Origin: Amycolatopsis cihanbeyliensis
GTDB taxonomy: Bacteria; Actinomycetota; Actinomycetes; Mycobacteriales; Pseudonocardiaceae
Direction: 5' to 3'
Assembly (NCBI RefSeq): GCF_006715045.1
Contig: NZ_VFML01000001.1
Coordinates: 2,014,501-2,078,500, forward strand
Length of the DNA: 64,000 nt
The notes below the pieces were generated by a model. The model had not been told where the DNA came from. It saw nothing but the letters and a program-made list of their open reading frames with translations, and did no database searches. This document shows, in pieces, positions 1 to 10,560 of the stretch. A program made the position numbers and the translations under genes. Each line of letters begins with the position of its first letter. The stretch's first letter is position 1.

Positions 1-282
1 ACGTTGGTAACCGCCGACGCCTTCGTCATCGGCACCCTGCCACAGCGAGGGATCATAGGGGGTATCCGGTACCACCACCACGTTCTCCCGGTCGGCCGAC
101 TTGGACTGCGCGGGAACCGGGGGCGCCTCCCCGAGCTCACTGGCGTCGATGTCGAGCCGTTCCAGGTCGTTGGCCAGCCTGCGCACCGCCGGAGCCTCGC
201 CGTAGCGCGCCCGCAACGCGCCCACACACTGTCGCAACTGCCCGATCGTGCGCCGAAGCTCGGTGATTTCAGTGGTGGTCAT
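1..282 (-). CDS. Conserved hypothetical protein, C-terminus cut by window edge
   Basis: The frame runs off the left edge, so only the first 94 residues are visible. An ATG at 282 is preceded by GGGAGGTAG at good spacing, which supports the start. The N-terminal half (MTTTEITELRRTIGQLR...) is predicted to be helical, rich in Arg and Leu, possibly a short coiled coil. It is followed by a Pro/Ser-rich stretch and then an acidic DTPYDPSLWQ-type segment. I do not recognise the family and assign no function. It is divergent from the edd-eda operon and shares that upstream region. Confidence 0.6.
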   Translation of the reverse strand, partial: MTTTEITELRRTIGQLRQCVGALRARYGEAPAVRRLANDLERLDIDASELGEAPPVPAQSKSADRENVVVVPDTPYDPSLWQGADDEGVGGYQR

Positions 283-385
283 CGTGCTACCTCCCGAGTC
301 AGTTCGCCGGCAGTGCCGTGTGCCGGGGGACCGAGTGACGTGGTGGGCCCGGTCCCGTGCAGTGCCGACTCTGCCTTGATCCGTG

Positions 386-407
386 TGGTGTGACAAGTAG
401 CACACCA
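386..407. promoter_or_regulatory. Inverted repeat upstream of edd
   Basis: TGGTGTG-N8-CACACCA is a perfect 7-bp inverted repeat, about 160 bp before edd. A second palindrome, CGGGG-TCA-CCCCG, lies at 425-437. Both fall in the divergent promoter region and could be regulator binding sites. No regulator gene is adjacent, so the owner is unknown. Confidence 0.3.
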
Positions 408-565
408 GCAGGTTCGCCCGTGATCGGGGTCACCCCGAATCTCTTCTGTATCGATTTTGATTCGAGCGCTCCCGGCGGTTACTGTGCTGGGTGTCACTGC
501 CGAGCGACGCCAGCGCCGCCGTTCTCGCTCAAGACCACCACGAGCCAGACCCGGGAGACCGACGC

Positions 566-2452
566 ATGCGCGCTGCCCGACCCGCCATCCATCCCGTCAT
601 CGCCGATGTCACCGAACGCATCGCCGCCCGCAGCCTGCGCACGCGGACCACCTACCTGGACCGCATCGCGGCCGCGAGCGCGGAAGGTCCGGTCCGGGCC
701 GGGATGGCCTGCAGCAACCTCGCGCACGGCTTCGCCGCCTGCGCCGGATCGGACCGGCTGGCTGTGCGGGGCCGCAGCAAACCGGGCGTCGCGATCGTGT
801 CCGCCTACAACGACCTGCTCTCGGCGCACCAGCCGCTGGCCGAGTTCCCCGAGTGGATCAAGGATGCCACCCGGGAGGCCGGCGGGGTAGCCCAGTTCGC
901 GGGCGGCGTCCCCGCCATGTGCGACGGCATCACCCAGGGCCGCTCCGGCATGGAACTGTCCCTGTTCAGCCGGGACGTGATCGCGATGGCCACCGGGGTC
1001 GCGCTGTCCCACGAGATGTTCGACGGCGCCCTGCTGCTCGGGGTGTGCGACAAGATCGTGCCCGGCCTGCTGATCGGCGCGCTGTCCTTCGGCCATCTGC
1101 CCGCGATCCTGGTGCCCGCCGGGCCGATGGCCTCCGGCCTGCCGAACAAGGAGAAGGCGCGGGTGCGGCAGCGCTATGCCGAGGGCCTGGCCAGCAGGGA
1201 GGAACTGCTGGACGCGGAGTCGGCTTCCTACCACTCCCCCGGCACCTGCACCTTCTACGGCACCGCGAACTCCAACCAACTCGTGGTCGAGGTGATGGGG
1301 CTGCACCTGCCGGGAGCCAGCTTCGTGCACCCCGGCACCCCGCTGCGGCGGGCGCTGACCGAGGAGGCAGGCAGGCGGATCGTGCGGATCGCGGACGAGG
1401 AACACACACCGCTCGGCGAGATGATCGACGAGCGGTCGATCGTGAACGGGGTGGTGTCCCTGCTGGCCACCGGCGGGTCCACCAACCACACCCTGCACCT
1501 GGTCGCGATCGCCGCCGCCGCGGGGATCCAGCTCACCTGGGACGACTTCGCCGAGCTGTCCGCTGTGGTGCCGCTGCTGGCCAGCGTCTACCCGAACGGC
1601 AGCGCGGACATCAACCACTTCCACGCGGCGGGTGGCGTGCAGTTCCTCGTCGGCACCCTGCTGGACGCGGGGCTGCTGCACGAGAACGTGCGCACCGTCG
1701 CCGGGGACGGGCTGCACCGCTACCGGCGGGAGCCGGTACTGGCCGAGGACGGCACGCCGACCTGGCGCGAGGTGCCGACGCGCAGCCTGGACATGTCGGT
1801 GTTGCGGCCGGCGCACGAGCCCTTCTCCGCGGACGGCGGGCTGCGCATGGTGTCCGGTAACCTCGGCCGCGCGGTGCTCAAGGTGTCGGCGGTGGCGCGC
1901 GAGCACCGCACGGTGTGCGCCCCGGCCCGGGTGTTCACCACCCAGGCCGGGTTCGACGCGGCGTTTCGGGCCGGGGAACTGGACGGCGATGTCGTGGTGG
2001 TGATCCGCAACCAGGGCCCGCGGGCCAACGGGATGCCGGAGCTGCACGGCCTCACCCCGGCGCTGGGCGTGCTGATGGACCGGGGCCATCAGGTCGCGCT
2101 GGTGACCGACGGCCGGATGTCCGGTGCCTCCGGCAAGATCCCGGCCGCCATCCAGGTCACCCCGGAGGCGGCGGCCGGCGGCCCACTGGCTCGGGTGGCC
2201 GATGGCGACCTGGTCAGCCTGGATGCCGAAACCGGTGAGCTGGAGATCCTGGTCGACGCGGCCGAGTTCGCGGCACGACGGCCGACCGACGCGCCACCGG
2301 ACGACACCGCATGGACCGGAACCGGGCGGGAGCTGTTCGCGGCACTGCGCCACGCGGTCGGCCCCGCCGACCACGGTGCCAGCGTGTTCGGCGAGCCCAC
2401 CGGCGCCCCTTTCGGTACACCAGCGACGATTCCTTCGGAGGTACACCGGTGA
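566..2452 (+). CDS. edd: Phosphogluconate dehydratase
   Basis: Edd dehydrates 6-phosphogluconate to 2-keto-3-deoxy-6-phosphogluconate, the first committed Entner-Doudoroff step, in the cytoplasm. The 628-residue product has the usual length of the IlvD/Edd family. Three conserved cysteines expected to hold the iron-sulfur cluster are visible: C119 in AMCDG, C161 in GVCDK and C228 in GTCTFYG. The ATG at 566 is preferred over upstream in-frame starts because GGGAG lies about 9 bases before it and family homology begins here ([15 protein letters not shown]). The stop overlaps the eda start by four bases (GTGA), so the two genes are translationally coupled. No zwf or gnd gene is adjacent. Confidence 0.95.
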   Translation: MRAARPAIHPVIADVTERIAARSLRTRTTYLDRIAAASAEGPVRAGMACSNLAHGFAACAGSDRLAVRGRSKPGVAIVSAYNDLLSAHQPLAEFPEWIKDATREAGGVAQFAGGVPAMCDGITQGRSGMELSLFSRDVIAMATGVALSHEMFDGALLLGVCDKIVPGLLIGALSFGHLPAILVPAGPMASGLPNKEKARVRQRYAEGLASREELLDAESASYHSPGTCTFYGTANSNQLVVEVMGLHLPGASFVHPGTPLRRALTEEAGRRIVRIADEEHTPLGEMIDERSIVNGVVSLLATGGSTNHTLHLVAIAAAAGIQLTWDDFAELSAVVPLLASVYPNGSADINHFHAAGGVQFLVGTLLDAGLLHENVRTVAGDGLHRYRREPVLAEDGTPTWREVPTRSLDMSVLRPAHEPFSADGGLRMVSGNLGRAVLKVSAVAREHRTVCAPARVFTTQAGFDAAFRAGELDGDVVVVIRNQGPRANGMPELHGLTPALGVLMDRGHQVALVTDGRMSGASGKIPAAIQVTPEAAAGGPLARVADGDLVSLDAETGELEILVDAAEFAARRPTDAPPDDTAWTGTGRELFAALRHAVGPADHGASVFGEPTGAPFGTPATIPSEVHR

Positions 2453-3087
2453 GCACCAACCCGACCGGCCTGCTCGAGCTGTCCCCCGTACTGCCCGTGG
2501 TGGTCATCGAGGACGCCGAGCATGCGGTACCGGTGGCCGAGGCCCTGCTCGCAGGCGGTATCCGGGCGATCGAGCTGACACTGCGGACACCGGTCGCGCC
2601 CGCGGCCATCGAGCGGGTCGCGAAGGAGGTACCCGGCATCGTCGTGGGCGCGGGCACGGTCACCGGCGAGCGGGACGCCCGGCTGGCGGCCGAGGCCGGC
2701 GCCGGGTTCCTGGTCACCCCGGGAAGCACCGACGCATTGCTGGACGCCGTGGCCGGCACCGGCCTGCCGTTCCTGCCGGGCGTGGCCACGGTCTCCGAGG
2801 CGATGCTGCTGGCCGAGCGCGGGCTGACCGAGCTCAAGTTCTTCCCCGCGGAGGCCAGCGGCGGGGTCGGGTTCCTGCGCTCGATCGCGGGTCCCCTCCC
2901 GGACCTGCGGTTCTGCCCCACCGGTGGGGTCACCGCGGACACCGCGGCGGACTATCTCGCGCTGCCGAACGTGGGCTGTGTCGGCGGCACCTGGCTGACC
3001 CCGAAGGCCGCGCTGGCCGCCGGGGATTTCGCGCGGGTCGAGGCGCTGGCGCGGGACGCACTGCGGGGCGCGGTCGCGGCCGGGTAA
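2449..3087 (+). CDS. eda: 2-keto-3-deoxy-6-phosphogluconate aldolase
   Basis: Eda cleaves KDPG to pyruvate and glyceraldehyde-3-phosphate, completing the Entner-Doudoroff pathway begun by the upstream gene. The 212-residue protein is a class I (Schiff-base) TIM-barrel aldolase. E42 in AIELTLRTP and K130 in LKFFPAE match the catalytic Glu and Schiff-base Lys; GVGAGTV-like and FCPTGGV phosphate-binding segments are present. The start is GTG at 2449, overlapping the edd stop, with GGAGG at 2436-2440 inside edd. Confidence 0.95.
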   Translation: MSTNPTGLLELSPVLPVVVIEDAEHAVPVAEALLAGGIRAIELTLRTPVAPAAIERVAKEVPGIVVGAGTVTGERDARLAAEAGAGFLVTPGSTDALLDAVAGTGLPFLPGVATVSEAMLLAERGLTELKFFPAEASGGVGFLRSIAGPLPDLRFCPTGGVTADTAADYLALPNVGCVGGTWLTPKAALAAGDFARVEALARDALRGAVAAG

Positions 3088-3126
3088 TCTGCCCGCGTCA
3101 TCGGGCACCCGGCACGAGGAGCGTTC

Positions 3127-4602
3127 GTGGTGGCGTGGGACTGGCTGGCCGATGCCGACTACTGGACTTCGCGTCTGGTTTTCCAGCGCCTGCTGGCGGC
3201 GCTCTACCTGGTGGCGTTCCTGAGCGCCGCGAACCAGTTCCGGGCGCTGCTCGGCGAGCACGGGATCACCCCGATCCCCCGGTTCCTCCGATCGGTGCCG
3301 TTCCGCCGCGCGCCGAGCGTGTTCCACCTGCACTACTCGGACCGGTTCTTCGCCGTCCTCGCCTGGACTGGCGTGCTGGTCTCCGGTGCGCTGCTGCTCG
3401 GGCTTGCCGACGCGGCGCCGGTCTGGCTGGCCCTGCTGTTGTGGGCGGTGCCGTGGGCGCTGTACCTGTCGATCGTCAACGTCGGGCAGGTCTGGTACGG
3501 GTACGGCTGGGAGTCACTGCTGGTCGAGACGGGCTTCCTGGCGATCTTCCTCGGCCCGGCGCATGTCGCGCCACCGGTGCTCGTGCTGTGGCTGATGCGC
3601 TGGCTGCTGTTCCGGGTGGAGTTCGGAGCCGGGTTGATCAAGATACGTGGCGACCCGTGCTGGCGTGACCTGACCTGCCTGTACTACCACCACGAAACCC
3701 AGCCGATACCGGGGCCGCTGAGCTGGTACTTCCACCACCTGCCGAAACCGCTGCACAAGGTCGAGGTGCTGGCCAGCCATCTCGCCCAGCTCGTGGTGCC
3801 GTTCGCGCTGTTCGCGCCACAACCGATCGCCACGGCCGCGGCCGCCATCGTGATCGTCACCCAGGCCTGGCTGATGCTCAGCGGGAACTTCTCCTGGCTG
3901 AACGCGGTCACCATCGTGCTCGCTCTGTCCGTTGTGGACGATTCGGTGTTCGCGCCACTGCTGCCGAACCCGCCGGGGAACCTCACCGACCCTCCACTGT
4001 GGCATCTCGCGCTCGTGTTCGCCGTGGTCGCGCTGGTGATGGTGCTCAGCTACCAGCCGGTACGCAACCTGCTCAGCAGGCGGCAGCTGATGAACTACAG
4101 CTTCACCAGCCTGCGCCTGGTGAACACCTACGGCGCGTTCGGCTCGATCGGCAGGACACGGCACGAGGTGGTCATCGAAGGCACGCGGGACACCGAGCTC
4201 ACCGAGGACACGGCGTGGCGGGAGTACGAGTTCAAGGGCAAGCCCGGCGATCCCTACCGGCGACCCCGCCAGGTCGCGCCGTACCACCTGCGGCTGGACT
4301 GGCAGCTCTGGTTCGCCGCGCTGTCCGCCCAGCAGGCCAGGGGCTGGCTTCCCGGCCTGGCCGCTAAGCTGCTGGCAGGCGACCGGGACACGCTGAAGCT
4401 GGTAGCCCGCGACCCGTTCCCAGGATCCTCGCCCCGGTTCCTGCGCGCGACGCTGTACCGCTACCGCTTCACCACCTGGCGGGAGCGCGGGGAGTCCGGG
4501 GCGTGGTGGGTGCGCGAGCCGGTGTCCCCCGTGCTGCGCACCTGCCGGCTCGCCGAGGACGGTGACGTGGTGCCCGCCGCGACCGGTAGCCAAGAAACAT
4601 GA
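3127..4602 (+). CDS. Lipase maturation factor family membrane protein
   Basis: The 491-residue protein has about six to eight hydrophobic segments in residues 15-320 and a soluble C-terminal region. Motifs typical of the lipase maturation factor (LMF/DUF1222) family are visible: [30 protein letters not shown] near residues 165-200 and [16 protein letters not shown] near 338. In vertebrates LMF1 is needed for lipase folding in the ER; the bacterial role is not established, so only the family is assigned. GTG at 3127 follows GAGGAG by six bases. It lies 39 bp after eda, but a shared function is not obvious. Confidence 0.8.
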   Translation: MVAWDWLADADYWTSRLVFQRLLAALYLVAFLSAANQFRALLGEHGITPIPRFLRSVPFRRAPSVFHLHYSDRFFAVLAWTGVLVSGALLLGLADAAPVWLALLLWAVPWALYLSIVNVGQVWYGYGWESLLVETGFLAIFLGPAHVAPPVLVLWLMRWLLFRVEFGAGLIKIRGDPCWRDLTCLYYHHETQPIPGPLSWYFHHLPKPLHKVEVLASHLAQLVVPFALFAPQPIATAAAAIVIVTQAWLMLSGNFSWLNAVTIVLALSVVDDSVFAPLLPNPPGNLTDPPLWHLALVFAVVALVMVLSYQPVRNLLSRRQLMNYSFTSLRLVNTYGAFGSIGRTRHEVVIEGTRDTELTEDTAWREYEFKGKPGDPYRRPRQVAPYHLRLDWQLWFAALSAQQARGWLPGLAAKLLAGDRDTLKLVARDPFPGSSPRFLRATLYRYRFTTWRERGESGAWWVREPVSPVLRTCRLAEDGDVVPAATGSQET

Positions 4603-4777
4603 AAAGTGTTCTAATTTTCCCGCGGGGTCGACGTCGACACCGTGTCTTGTTCAAGAGTCGGATCATTCAGATCGGCAGCGCGCATAACCAATGCCGTGAC
4701 CCGCGACGGCCGCTCGCCCGGGACTGGCGGCCCGCGGTCGTTGGGTCGTTCTGAACAACCCTCACCGGGAGGCGGCC

Positions 4778-6211
4778 ATGCGGAGATGGGGCGGGATCCT
4801 CGGGGTACTCGTGGTGCTCGCCGGTTCCCTGGTGGCCACGCCCGCCGTGACGGCCGCCGCGCCGGCGCCGGTCACCGGCCCCGGCCGGTTGTCGGTGGAT
4901 GGCCGCTGGCTGGTGGACGAGCAGGGCCGCAGGGTGCTCCTGCACGGCGTGAACAACGTGGACAAGAAGGCGCCCTATATCGAGCCCGGCGATGGCTTCA
5001 CGGTGACCGCCAGGGACGCCGCGCTGCTGGCCGGGCACGGATTCAACACGGTCCGGTTGGGTGTCTCCTTCGACGGGCTGATGCCCCGGCGCGGCGAGGT
5101 CGACCATGGCTATCTCGACCGGATCGCGCGCACCGTGCGGACGCTCGGAGAGGCCGGGATCTGGGTGCTGCTGGACAACCACCAGGACGGGCTCAGCAAG
5201 GTCTGGGGTGGAAACGGGTTTCCGCCGTGGTCACTGCATGCCCGGCCGCGCTGGTGGGAGCCGAAGCTGGAGTTCCCGCTGTACTACGTGTTGCCCAGCA
5301 TGAAGGCCGGCTGGGACGAGGTGTGGGACAACAGCCATGGCGTGCTCGATTATCTCGGCGACGCACTGGCCGCGCTCGCCGAGCGGGTGGACGAGGACCC
5401 GGCGGTGCTCGGCATCGAGTTGCTGAACGAACCCTGGCCCGGTTCCGCGGCGCTGAGCTGCTTTCCGGCCGGCTGCCCTGCTTTCGATCGGAAGTATCAG
5501 GCCGCGCACGAACGGCTGACCGCGCGGATCCGTGCGGCCGCCCCGGAGATGCCGGTGTTCTGGGAACCCAACCTGACCTGGAACCAGATGATGCCCACGC
5601 GTCTGGCGCAACCACCGTTGACCCCGCCGCTGGCCGACGACCGGGTGGCGTTCTCCTTCCATGACTACTGCATCCCCAGCCAGGCGGCCATCTATCTCGG
5701 GCTGCCCGAACAGCTACGCGCGCTGTGCCCCGCGCAGCAGGAGATCACCTGGTCGAACGCCGATGCCTTCCTCGGCCGTACCGGGATTCCCGCCCTGTTG
5801 ACCGAGTTCGGTGACGGTGACCCGACGGTGCTCGGCGACACCCTCGAGCATGCCGACGCGCGGTTCATCGGCTGGCAGTACTGGCACTACCAGAGCGTTT
5901 CCGGTTCGGAACCGGGAACCGATCCATTCACCGGCGAGCTCGGTAGGAAACTCGTCCGGACCTACCCGCGGGCCACCGCGGGAACCCCGACCGAGCTGAG
6001 TTTCGATCCCGCGAACGGGAACTTCAGCTATACCTATGCGGCGGACGGCGGGCCGGCACGAACCGAGATCTACGTGTCCGACCTGCACTATCCGCGCGGG
6101 TACGAGGTGTCGGTGACCGGCGGAACGGTCACCTCCGAGCCGGGGGCACCGCTCGTACTGGTGCGTGCCGAGGAGGCCGGGCAGGTCACCGTCTCCATCC
6201 GGAGCAGGTAG
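4778..6211 (+). CDS. Secreted glycoside hydrolase family 5 (endoglycosylceramidase-like)
   Basis: This 477-residue secreted enzyme probably hydrolyses a beta-linked glycan or glycolipid. Residues 1-29 form a signal peptide ending near TAAA. Residues 35-385 are a GH5-type TIM barrel: E218 in GIELLNEPW fits the acid/base and E343 in LLTEFGDGD the nucleophile. Residues about 390-477 look like a small beta-sandwich, as in endoglycoceramidase-like GH5 enzymes. GGGAGG precedes the ATG at 4778. The substrate cannot be fixed from sequence: a glycolipid, steryl glucoside or glucan are all possible. It is convergent with recX. Confidence 0.82.
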   Translation: MRRWGGILGVLVVLAGSLVATPAVTAAAPAPVTGPGRLSVDGRWLVDEQGRRVLLHGVNNVDKKAPYIEPGDGFTVTARDAALLAGHGFNTVRLGVSFDGLMPRRGEVDHGYLDRIARTVRTLGEAGIWVLLDNHQDGLSKVWGGNGFPPWSLHARPRWWEPKLEFPLYYVLPSMKAGWDEVWDNSHGVLDYLGDALAALAERVDEDPAVLGIELLNEPWPGSAALSCFPAGCPAFDRKYQAAHERLTARIRAAAPEMPVFWEPNLTWNQMMPTRLAQPPLTPPLADDRVAFSFHDYCIPSQAAIYLGLPEQLRALCPAQQEITWSNADAFLGRTGIPALLTEFGDGDPTVLGDTLEHADARFIGWQYWHYQSVSGSEPGTDPFTGELGRKLVRTYPRATAGTPTELSFDPANGNFSYTYAADGGPARTEIYVSDLHYPRGYEVSVTGGTVTSEPGAPLVLVRAEEAGQVTVSIRSR

Positions 6212-6294
6212 CTGTCTTCAGGAAGCGCGCCCGCCCATCACGTCGGGCAAGCACCTTCTTCAACGACTCCCGAACTCGCCGGCACCGAGCCGGG

Positions 6295-6828
6295 TCAGTC
6301 GGGAAGCGCGCTGTCCAGCATGGTCGCCTCGGCCCCGGCGTTCCGAAGCTCCTCGCGGACCACCGCGTAGGACAGGCCCTGCGGGTAGCCCTTGCGGGCG
6401 AGCGCGCCGAGCAGCCGCCGGATCGCGGTCTGCTCGTCGACGTCGCCCAGCACCCGCAACCGCTTGCGCACCAGCTCGCGGGCCCGCTCCTCCTCGGACT
6501 CCCGGTCCACCTCGCTCGCGGCCTGGACCGCGATCTCGTCCTCCACGCCCTTGCGTTTCAGCTCGGCGACGAGGGCGCTTCTCGCCAACCCCTGGTTGGC
6601 GTGGCGAGAACGCACCCACGACTCCGCGAACGCGGCGTCGTCGACCAGGCCGGACGAGTCCAGTTTGCCCAGCAGGGCTTCCCTGGTCTCCTCGTCGAAC
6701 CCTTTGCGCCGCAAGGCCTGCCGAAGCTCGTCCTTGGTCCGCGACCGGATGGCGAGCAGGTCGAAACAGATCTCCTTGGCCTTCTTCCATGCCTCCTGGG
6801 GAGGCAGGTCCGCCGGCTCCTCGCGCAC
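6295..6828 (-). CDS. recX: Regulatory protein RecX
   Basis: RecX binds RecA filaments and limits recombinase activity. The 177-residue protein carries the three tandem three-helix repeats of the family, including ICFDLLAIRSRTKDELRQAL and GLVDDAAFAESWVRSR. I chose the GTG at 6828, five bases after the recA stop, because homology begins just after it and the length matches mycobacterial RecX. An upstream GTG at 6891 would overlap recA by 59 bp and add an Arg-rich tail that looks like out-of-frame recA sequence. It is cotranscribed with recA, so it is expected to be SOS-induced. Confidence 0.9.
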   Translation of the reverse strand: MREEPADLPPQEAWKKAKEICFDLLAIRSRTKDELRQALRRKGFDEETREALLGKLDSSGLVDDAAFAESWVRSRHANQGLARSALVAELKRKGVEDEIAVQAASEVDRESEEERARELVRKRLRVLGDVDEQTAIRRLLGALARKGYPQGLSYAVVREELRNAGAEATMLDSALPD

Positions 6829-6832
6829 GGGA

Positions 6833-7882
<1,050 letters not shown>

Positions 7883-8019
7883 GAGAATCCACCTCGCTGG
7901 TAGGAGCCTGTTATCGGAGTCTGGAGCTTGTGTGCGGTTGTGTGCCGTCGGGTCCGACGCTACGGGTCGGGGCCGACAATTCCAGGGACCGACGGCAATC
8001 TGTGGATCGCTGACCCTGT

Positions 8020-8028
8020 TGTGGACAA
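8020..8028 (-). promoter_or_regulatory. DnaA-box-like nonamer upstream of recA
   Basis: Read on the minus strand the sequence is TTGTCCACA, an exact match to the actinobacterial DnaA-box consensus. It sits inside the inverted repeat GTTGT-GG-ACAAC (8018-8029), between the LexA box and recA. It could be a DnaA site coupling recA to replication, or chance. Confidence 0.4.
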
Positions 8029-8037
8029 CACCCTAGC

Positions 8038-8051
8038 CGAACGTCTGTTCG
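8038..8051. promoter_or_regulatory. LexA (SOS) box of recA
   Basis: CGAAC-GTCT-GTTCG is a perfect palindrome matching the gram-positive/actinobacterial LexA consensus CGAAC-N4-GTTCG. It lies in the recA leader about 155 bp before the recA start, and just beyond the end of the DUF3046 gene on the minus strand. LexA bound here would repress recA-recX. Confidence 0.85.
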
Positions 8052-8136
8052 AGGGCGGTAGCGACACGCCCTTGGGCCGGGATTCCTCGCTTCGGTGCTG
8101 GTCAGCACCTTCGAGCCCAGGCAGGACACGCGCGGG

Positions 8137-8331
8137 TCACCGCCGCTCGGCGGGCACCTCGAACGCGGTGCAGACCTCCTGCCAGACCTCCTTGGCGGAG
8201 GTCCCCGCGGCGAGGGCCTGTTCGACGGTCCTGCCACCGAGCCCGCTGAGCACATGATCCCTGGCCAGCATCTCGGCACGGACGGCGCCGAACTCCTCCG
8301 CCATCAGCCGCCGGAACACCGTGATACGCAT
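8137..8331 (-). CDS. DUF3046 domain protein
   Basis: This 64-residue protein starts MRITVFRRLMAEEFG and contains the DHVLSGLGGRTVEQALAAG segment of the DUF3046 family, which is characteristically found just upstream of recA in actinobacteria. It is predicted to be a small soluble helical protein. The function is unknown; the conserved position hints at a link with recombination or its regulation. It is on the same strand as recA, but the LexA box and about 250 bp lie between them, so recA also has its own promoter. Confidence 0.8.
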   Translation of the reverse strand: MRITVFRRLMAEEFGAVRAEMLARDHVLSGLGGRTVEQALAAGTSAKEVWQEVCTAFEVPAERR

Positions 8332-8373
8332 CCGTTCCAGCGTAGCCCCGGGTGAGCGTCGTACCGTGGAGGG

Positions 8374-8493
8374 ATGTTCCTGACACAGAGCATGCCGTCC
8401 TGGGGCCCGACCGCGCTCAGCCTGGCCTCGATCGCGGTGGTGACCGCGGCGCTGGTGGTCGTGGTGGTGTCCTGGCGAAACCGGAACAAGTAG
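8374..8493 (+). CDS. Possible 39-aa single-pass membrane peptide
   Basis: A short frame between the DUF3046 gene and the Hsp70-like gene encodes 39 residues. An uncharged hydrophobic segment at about residues 13-33 is followed by the basic tail SWRNRNK, giving a type-I-like single-pass topology. GGAGGG lies directly against the ATG, which is closer than ideal, and no upstream in-frame start exists. Composition fits a real small membrane protein, but no family is recognised. Confidence 0.35.
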   Translation: MFLTQSMPSWGPTALSLASIAVVTAALVVVVVSWRNRNK

Positions 8494-8506
8494 CGGATCC
8501 CGAGCG

Positions 8507-10432
8507 TCACTCGCCGGGCTGGATGGTCTGCTCGAAGTAGTCGGCGAGCGAGGACCGGTTGTCCGCGGGATCCGCGCCGGCCGTGTTGACCTGGTAGATG
8601 AAGCCCACCACCGGGCGGTCGGGCACGGTGAACACCAGCACCGCGGAATCCCTGCCCGCCGTCGCCGTGTAGCGGCCGTCCAGCGCGTTGCCCTTCCAGC
8701 GCGCCTCCACCCTGTCCCCGCCGCCGGTGCGGTTCAGCAGTCCGTCGGTGTGCTCCCGCAGCGCGTCGGAGGAGCTCCCGTGCAGGTAGGTCACCTGCGC
8801 CCCGGCCCTTCCCGGCGCCGAGCAGGTGACCGAGACGCCGAGCTCATCGGGATCGGCCGCGGCGGCGGGGCCGGTGCCCATCCCCGGGTTGCACGCGCCC
8901 CGCTCCGCCACGGAACCCGCGAGCTGCCGCATGCACCCGGTGAAGCCCTTGTCGTCGGTCTGCCCCGGCTGCCGGCACTCCGCCGCGCTGTAGGTGGTCA
9001 CCGAGGCCTGGTTCAGCAGGAAGAACGCGCCGGCGCCCGCCAGCACCACCACTACGGCCGCCGCGACCCCGATCAGCAGGTTCCGCCTGCCGCCCGCGGC
9101 CTTGGCGGGCTGCGCCGCCGGATAGGACGGGAAGTTGGCCTGCGCCGCCTGCTGGGGCGCGCCCGGCGCGGGTTGCGCGCCGCTGCCGGGAGGGAAGGGC
9201 TGCCTGCCCTGGGCGGGCGGTGCCGCCTGCGGGGCCGGCGAGGACCGCGGCGGCTGTGCCTGCGGCTGCGCGTACTGTGCCGGCTGGCCGTGCGGACCCG
9301 TCTGGTACGGGGCACCGGTCGCGGCCACCGGGCCGTCCACGTTCTGCGTACGCATGCTCAGGCCGTCCGCGGACACGTGATGTGCGCCGAGCGCGACCGC
9401 GGCCTCCGGCTGGTCGAGGCTGCCCGGTACGACCCCGAGCTTCTCCGCGATCATGGCGCCGACCAGCGGAAGCCGGCTGGACCCTCCGACGAGGTAGATA
9501 CCGGCCAGGTGCTCGGGCGCCAGTCCCGCCGAACCCACGGTCCTGGCCAGCAGCTCGACGCTGCGCAGCATGGCGGGGCGGACCAGCGCCTCCAGCTCCG
9601 CCCTGGTGACCAGCACGTCGGTGAACGGCTCGGGCATCGGCACCTCGGTCTGCGGGTGCCGGGACAACGCCTCCTTGGCCGCCTTCACGTCCTCCTGCAG
9701 GGCACGCCGGGTGCGCCGGTCGCCGGTGGACTCCGGGCGCAGCAGCCGCTGCCAGCGCTGCGGGTCGGCGTGCGAGACCTCGCGACCGACGTGCACCAGC
9801 AGCGCCTGGTCCACGTCCAGGCCGCCGAGGTCGGGCAGGCCGTCCTCGGCCAGCACGGTGAAGCCGTTCTGGGTGGCACCGACCACCGCGACGTCGAAGG
9901 TGCCCGCGCCCAGGTCGTACACGGCCAAGGCCTGGCCGGGAGCCAGCGCCTTGCCGGGGAAGGAGGCGAAGTGCGCTGCGGCCGCGACCGGTTCGGGCAC
10001 CAGCGACACGCCCTTGCCCATGCCGGCCAGCCGCGCCGCGGACAGCAGCACGTTGCGGCGCACCGGCCCCCACTGCGCGGGATGGGTCAACCGCACCTCG
10101 TCCGGCTGCTCGCCGCCGAGCTGCCGGGAGGTCTCCTCGAGCACCCTGCGCAGCACCGCGGCCAGGGCCTCGTTCACCGGGACGACGTCCTCGCCGAGCA
10201 GCAGGGTCTGCTCGTCCACCCGGCGCTTCGGGTTGGGCTCGAACCTGGTCGGGTCCAGCCGGGCCCTCCGCTCGGCGTCCCTGCCGACCATGAGCGTGCC
10301 GTCCTCGCTCGCGAACACCGCCGATGGCATGGTCGCGGAGCCGTCCACCTCGATCACTCTCGGCGCCCGCCCGTGCGCGGACAGCACCGCCACGGTGTTG
10401 GATGTACCGAGATCCACCGAAAGGACCCGCAC
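8507..10432 (-). CDS. Membrane-anchored Hsp70-like protein
   Basis: The 641-residue protein has an N-terminal actin-fold ATPase region of Hsp70 type (residues about 1-370) with DLGTSNT at the phosphate-1 loop, VYDLGAGTFDVAVVG at phosphate-2 and the adenosine motif YLVGGSSRLP. It lacks the DnaK substrate-binding domain. Instead a Pro/Gln/Ala-rich linker (about 375-445) leads to one transmembrane helix (about 451-473) and a roughly 165-residue extracytoplasmic domain with several cysteines. The GTG at 10432 is chosen because GAGGAG precedes it and VRVLSVDLGTSNT is the natural N-terminus. It may couple a cytoplasmic ATPase to an envelope sensor; that role is inference. Confidence 0.85.
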   Translation of the reverse strand: MRVLSVDLGTSNTVAVLSAHGRAPRVIEVDGSATMPSAVFASEDGTLMVGRDAERRARLDPTRFEPNPKRRVDEQTLLLGEDVVPVNEALAAVLRRVLEETSRQLGGEQPDEVRLTHPAQWGPVRRNVLLSAARLAGMGKGVSLVPEPVAAAAHFASFPGKALAPGQALAVYDLGAGTFDVAVVGATQNGFTVLAEDGLPDLGGLDVDQALLVHVGREVSHADPQRWQRLLRPESTGDRRTRRALQEDVKAAKEALSRHPQTEVPMPEPFTDVLVTRAELEALVRPAMLRSVELLARTVGSAGLAPEHLAGIYLVGGSSRLPLVGAMIAEKLGVVPGSLDQPEAAVALGAHHVSADGLSMRTQNVDGPVAATGAPYQTGPHGQPAQYAQPQAQPPRSSPAPQAAPPAQGRQPFPPGSGAQPAPGAPQQAAQANFPSYPAAQPAKAAGGRRNLLIGVAAAVVVVLAGAGAFFLLNQASVTTYSAAECRQPGQTDDKGFTGCMRQLAGSVAERGACNPGMGTGPAAAADPDELGVSVTCSAPGRAGAQVTYLHGSSSDALREHTDGLLNRTGGGDRVEARWKGNALDGRYTATAGRDSAVLVFTVPDRPVVGFIYQVNTAGADPADNRSSLADYFEQTIQPGE

Positions 10433-10560
10433 GGCTCTCCTCTGCTCCGCTCGTCGGCCTCCTGCCACGTCGCCGGTGATGCTGCCATGCTCGCGGGCCG
10501 CGCGTGGACACAACCCGGCAGATCGTCCCGCCACCGAAACTGTCGGTGCCCGGTCGCATC

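Noticed and set aside
494..2446. 650-codon open frame antisense to edd, and similar long antisense frames (for example 8844-11888 and 10354-13041 minus)
   Set aside because: Long antisense frames are expected in 70% GC DNA; their translations are Arg/Gly/Pro/His-rich with no recognisable domains and face well-supported genes.
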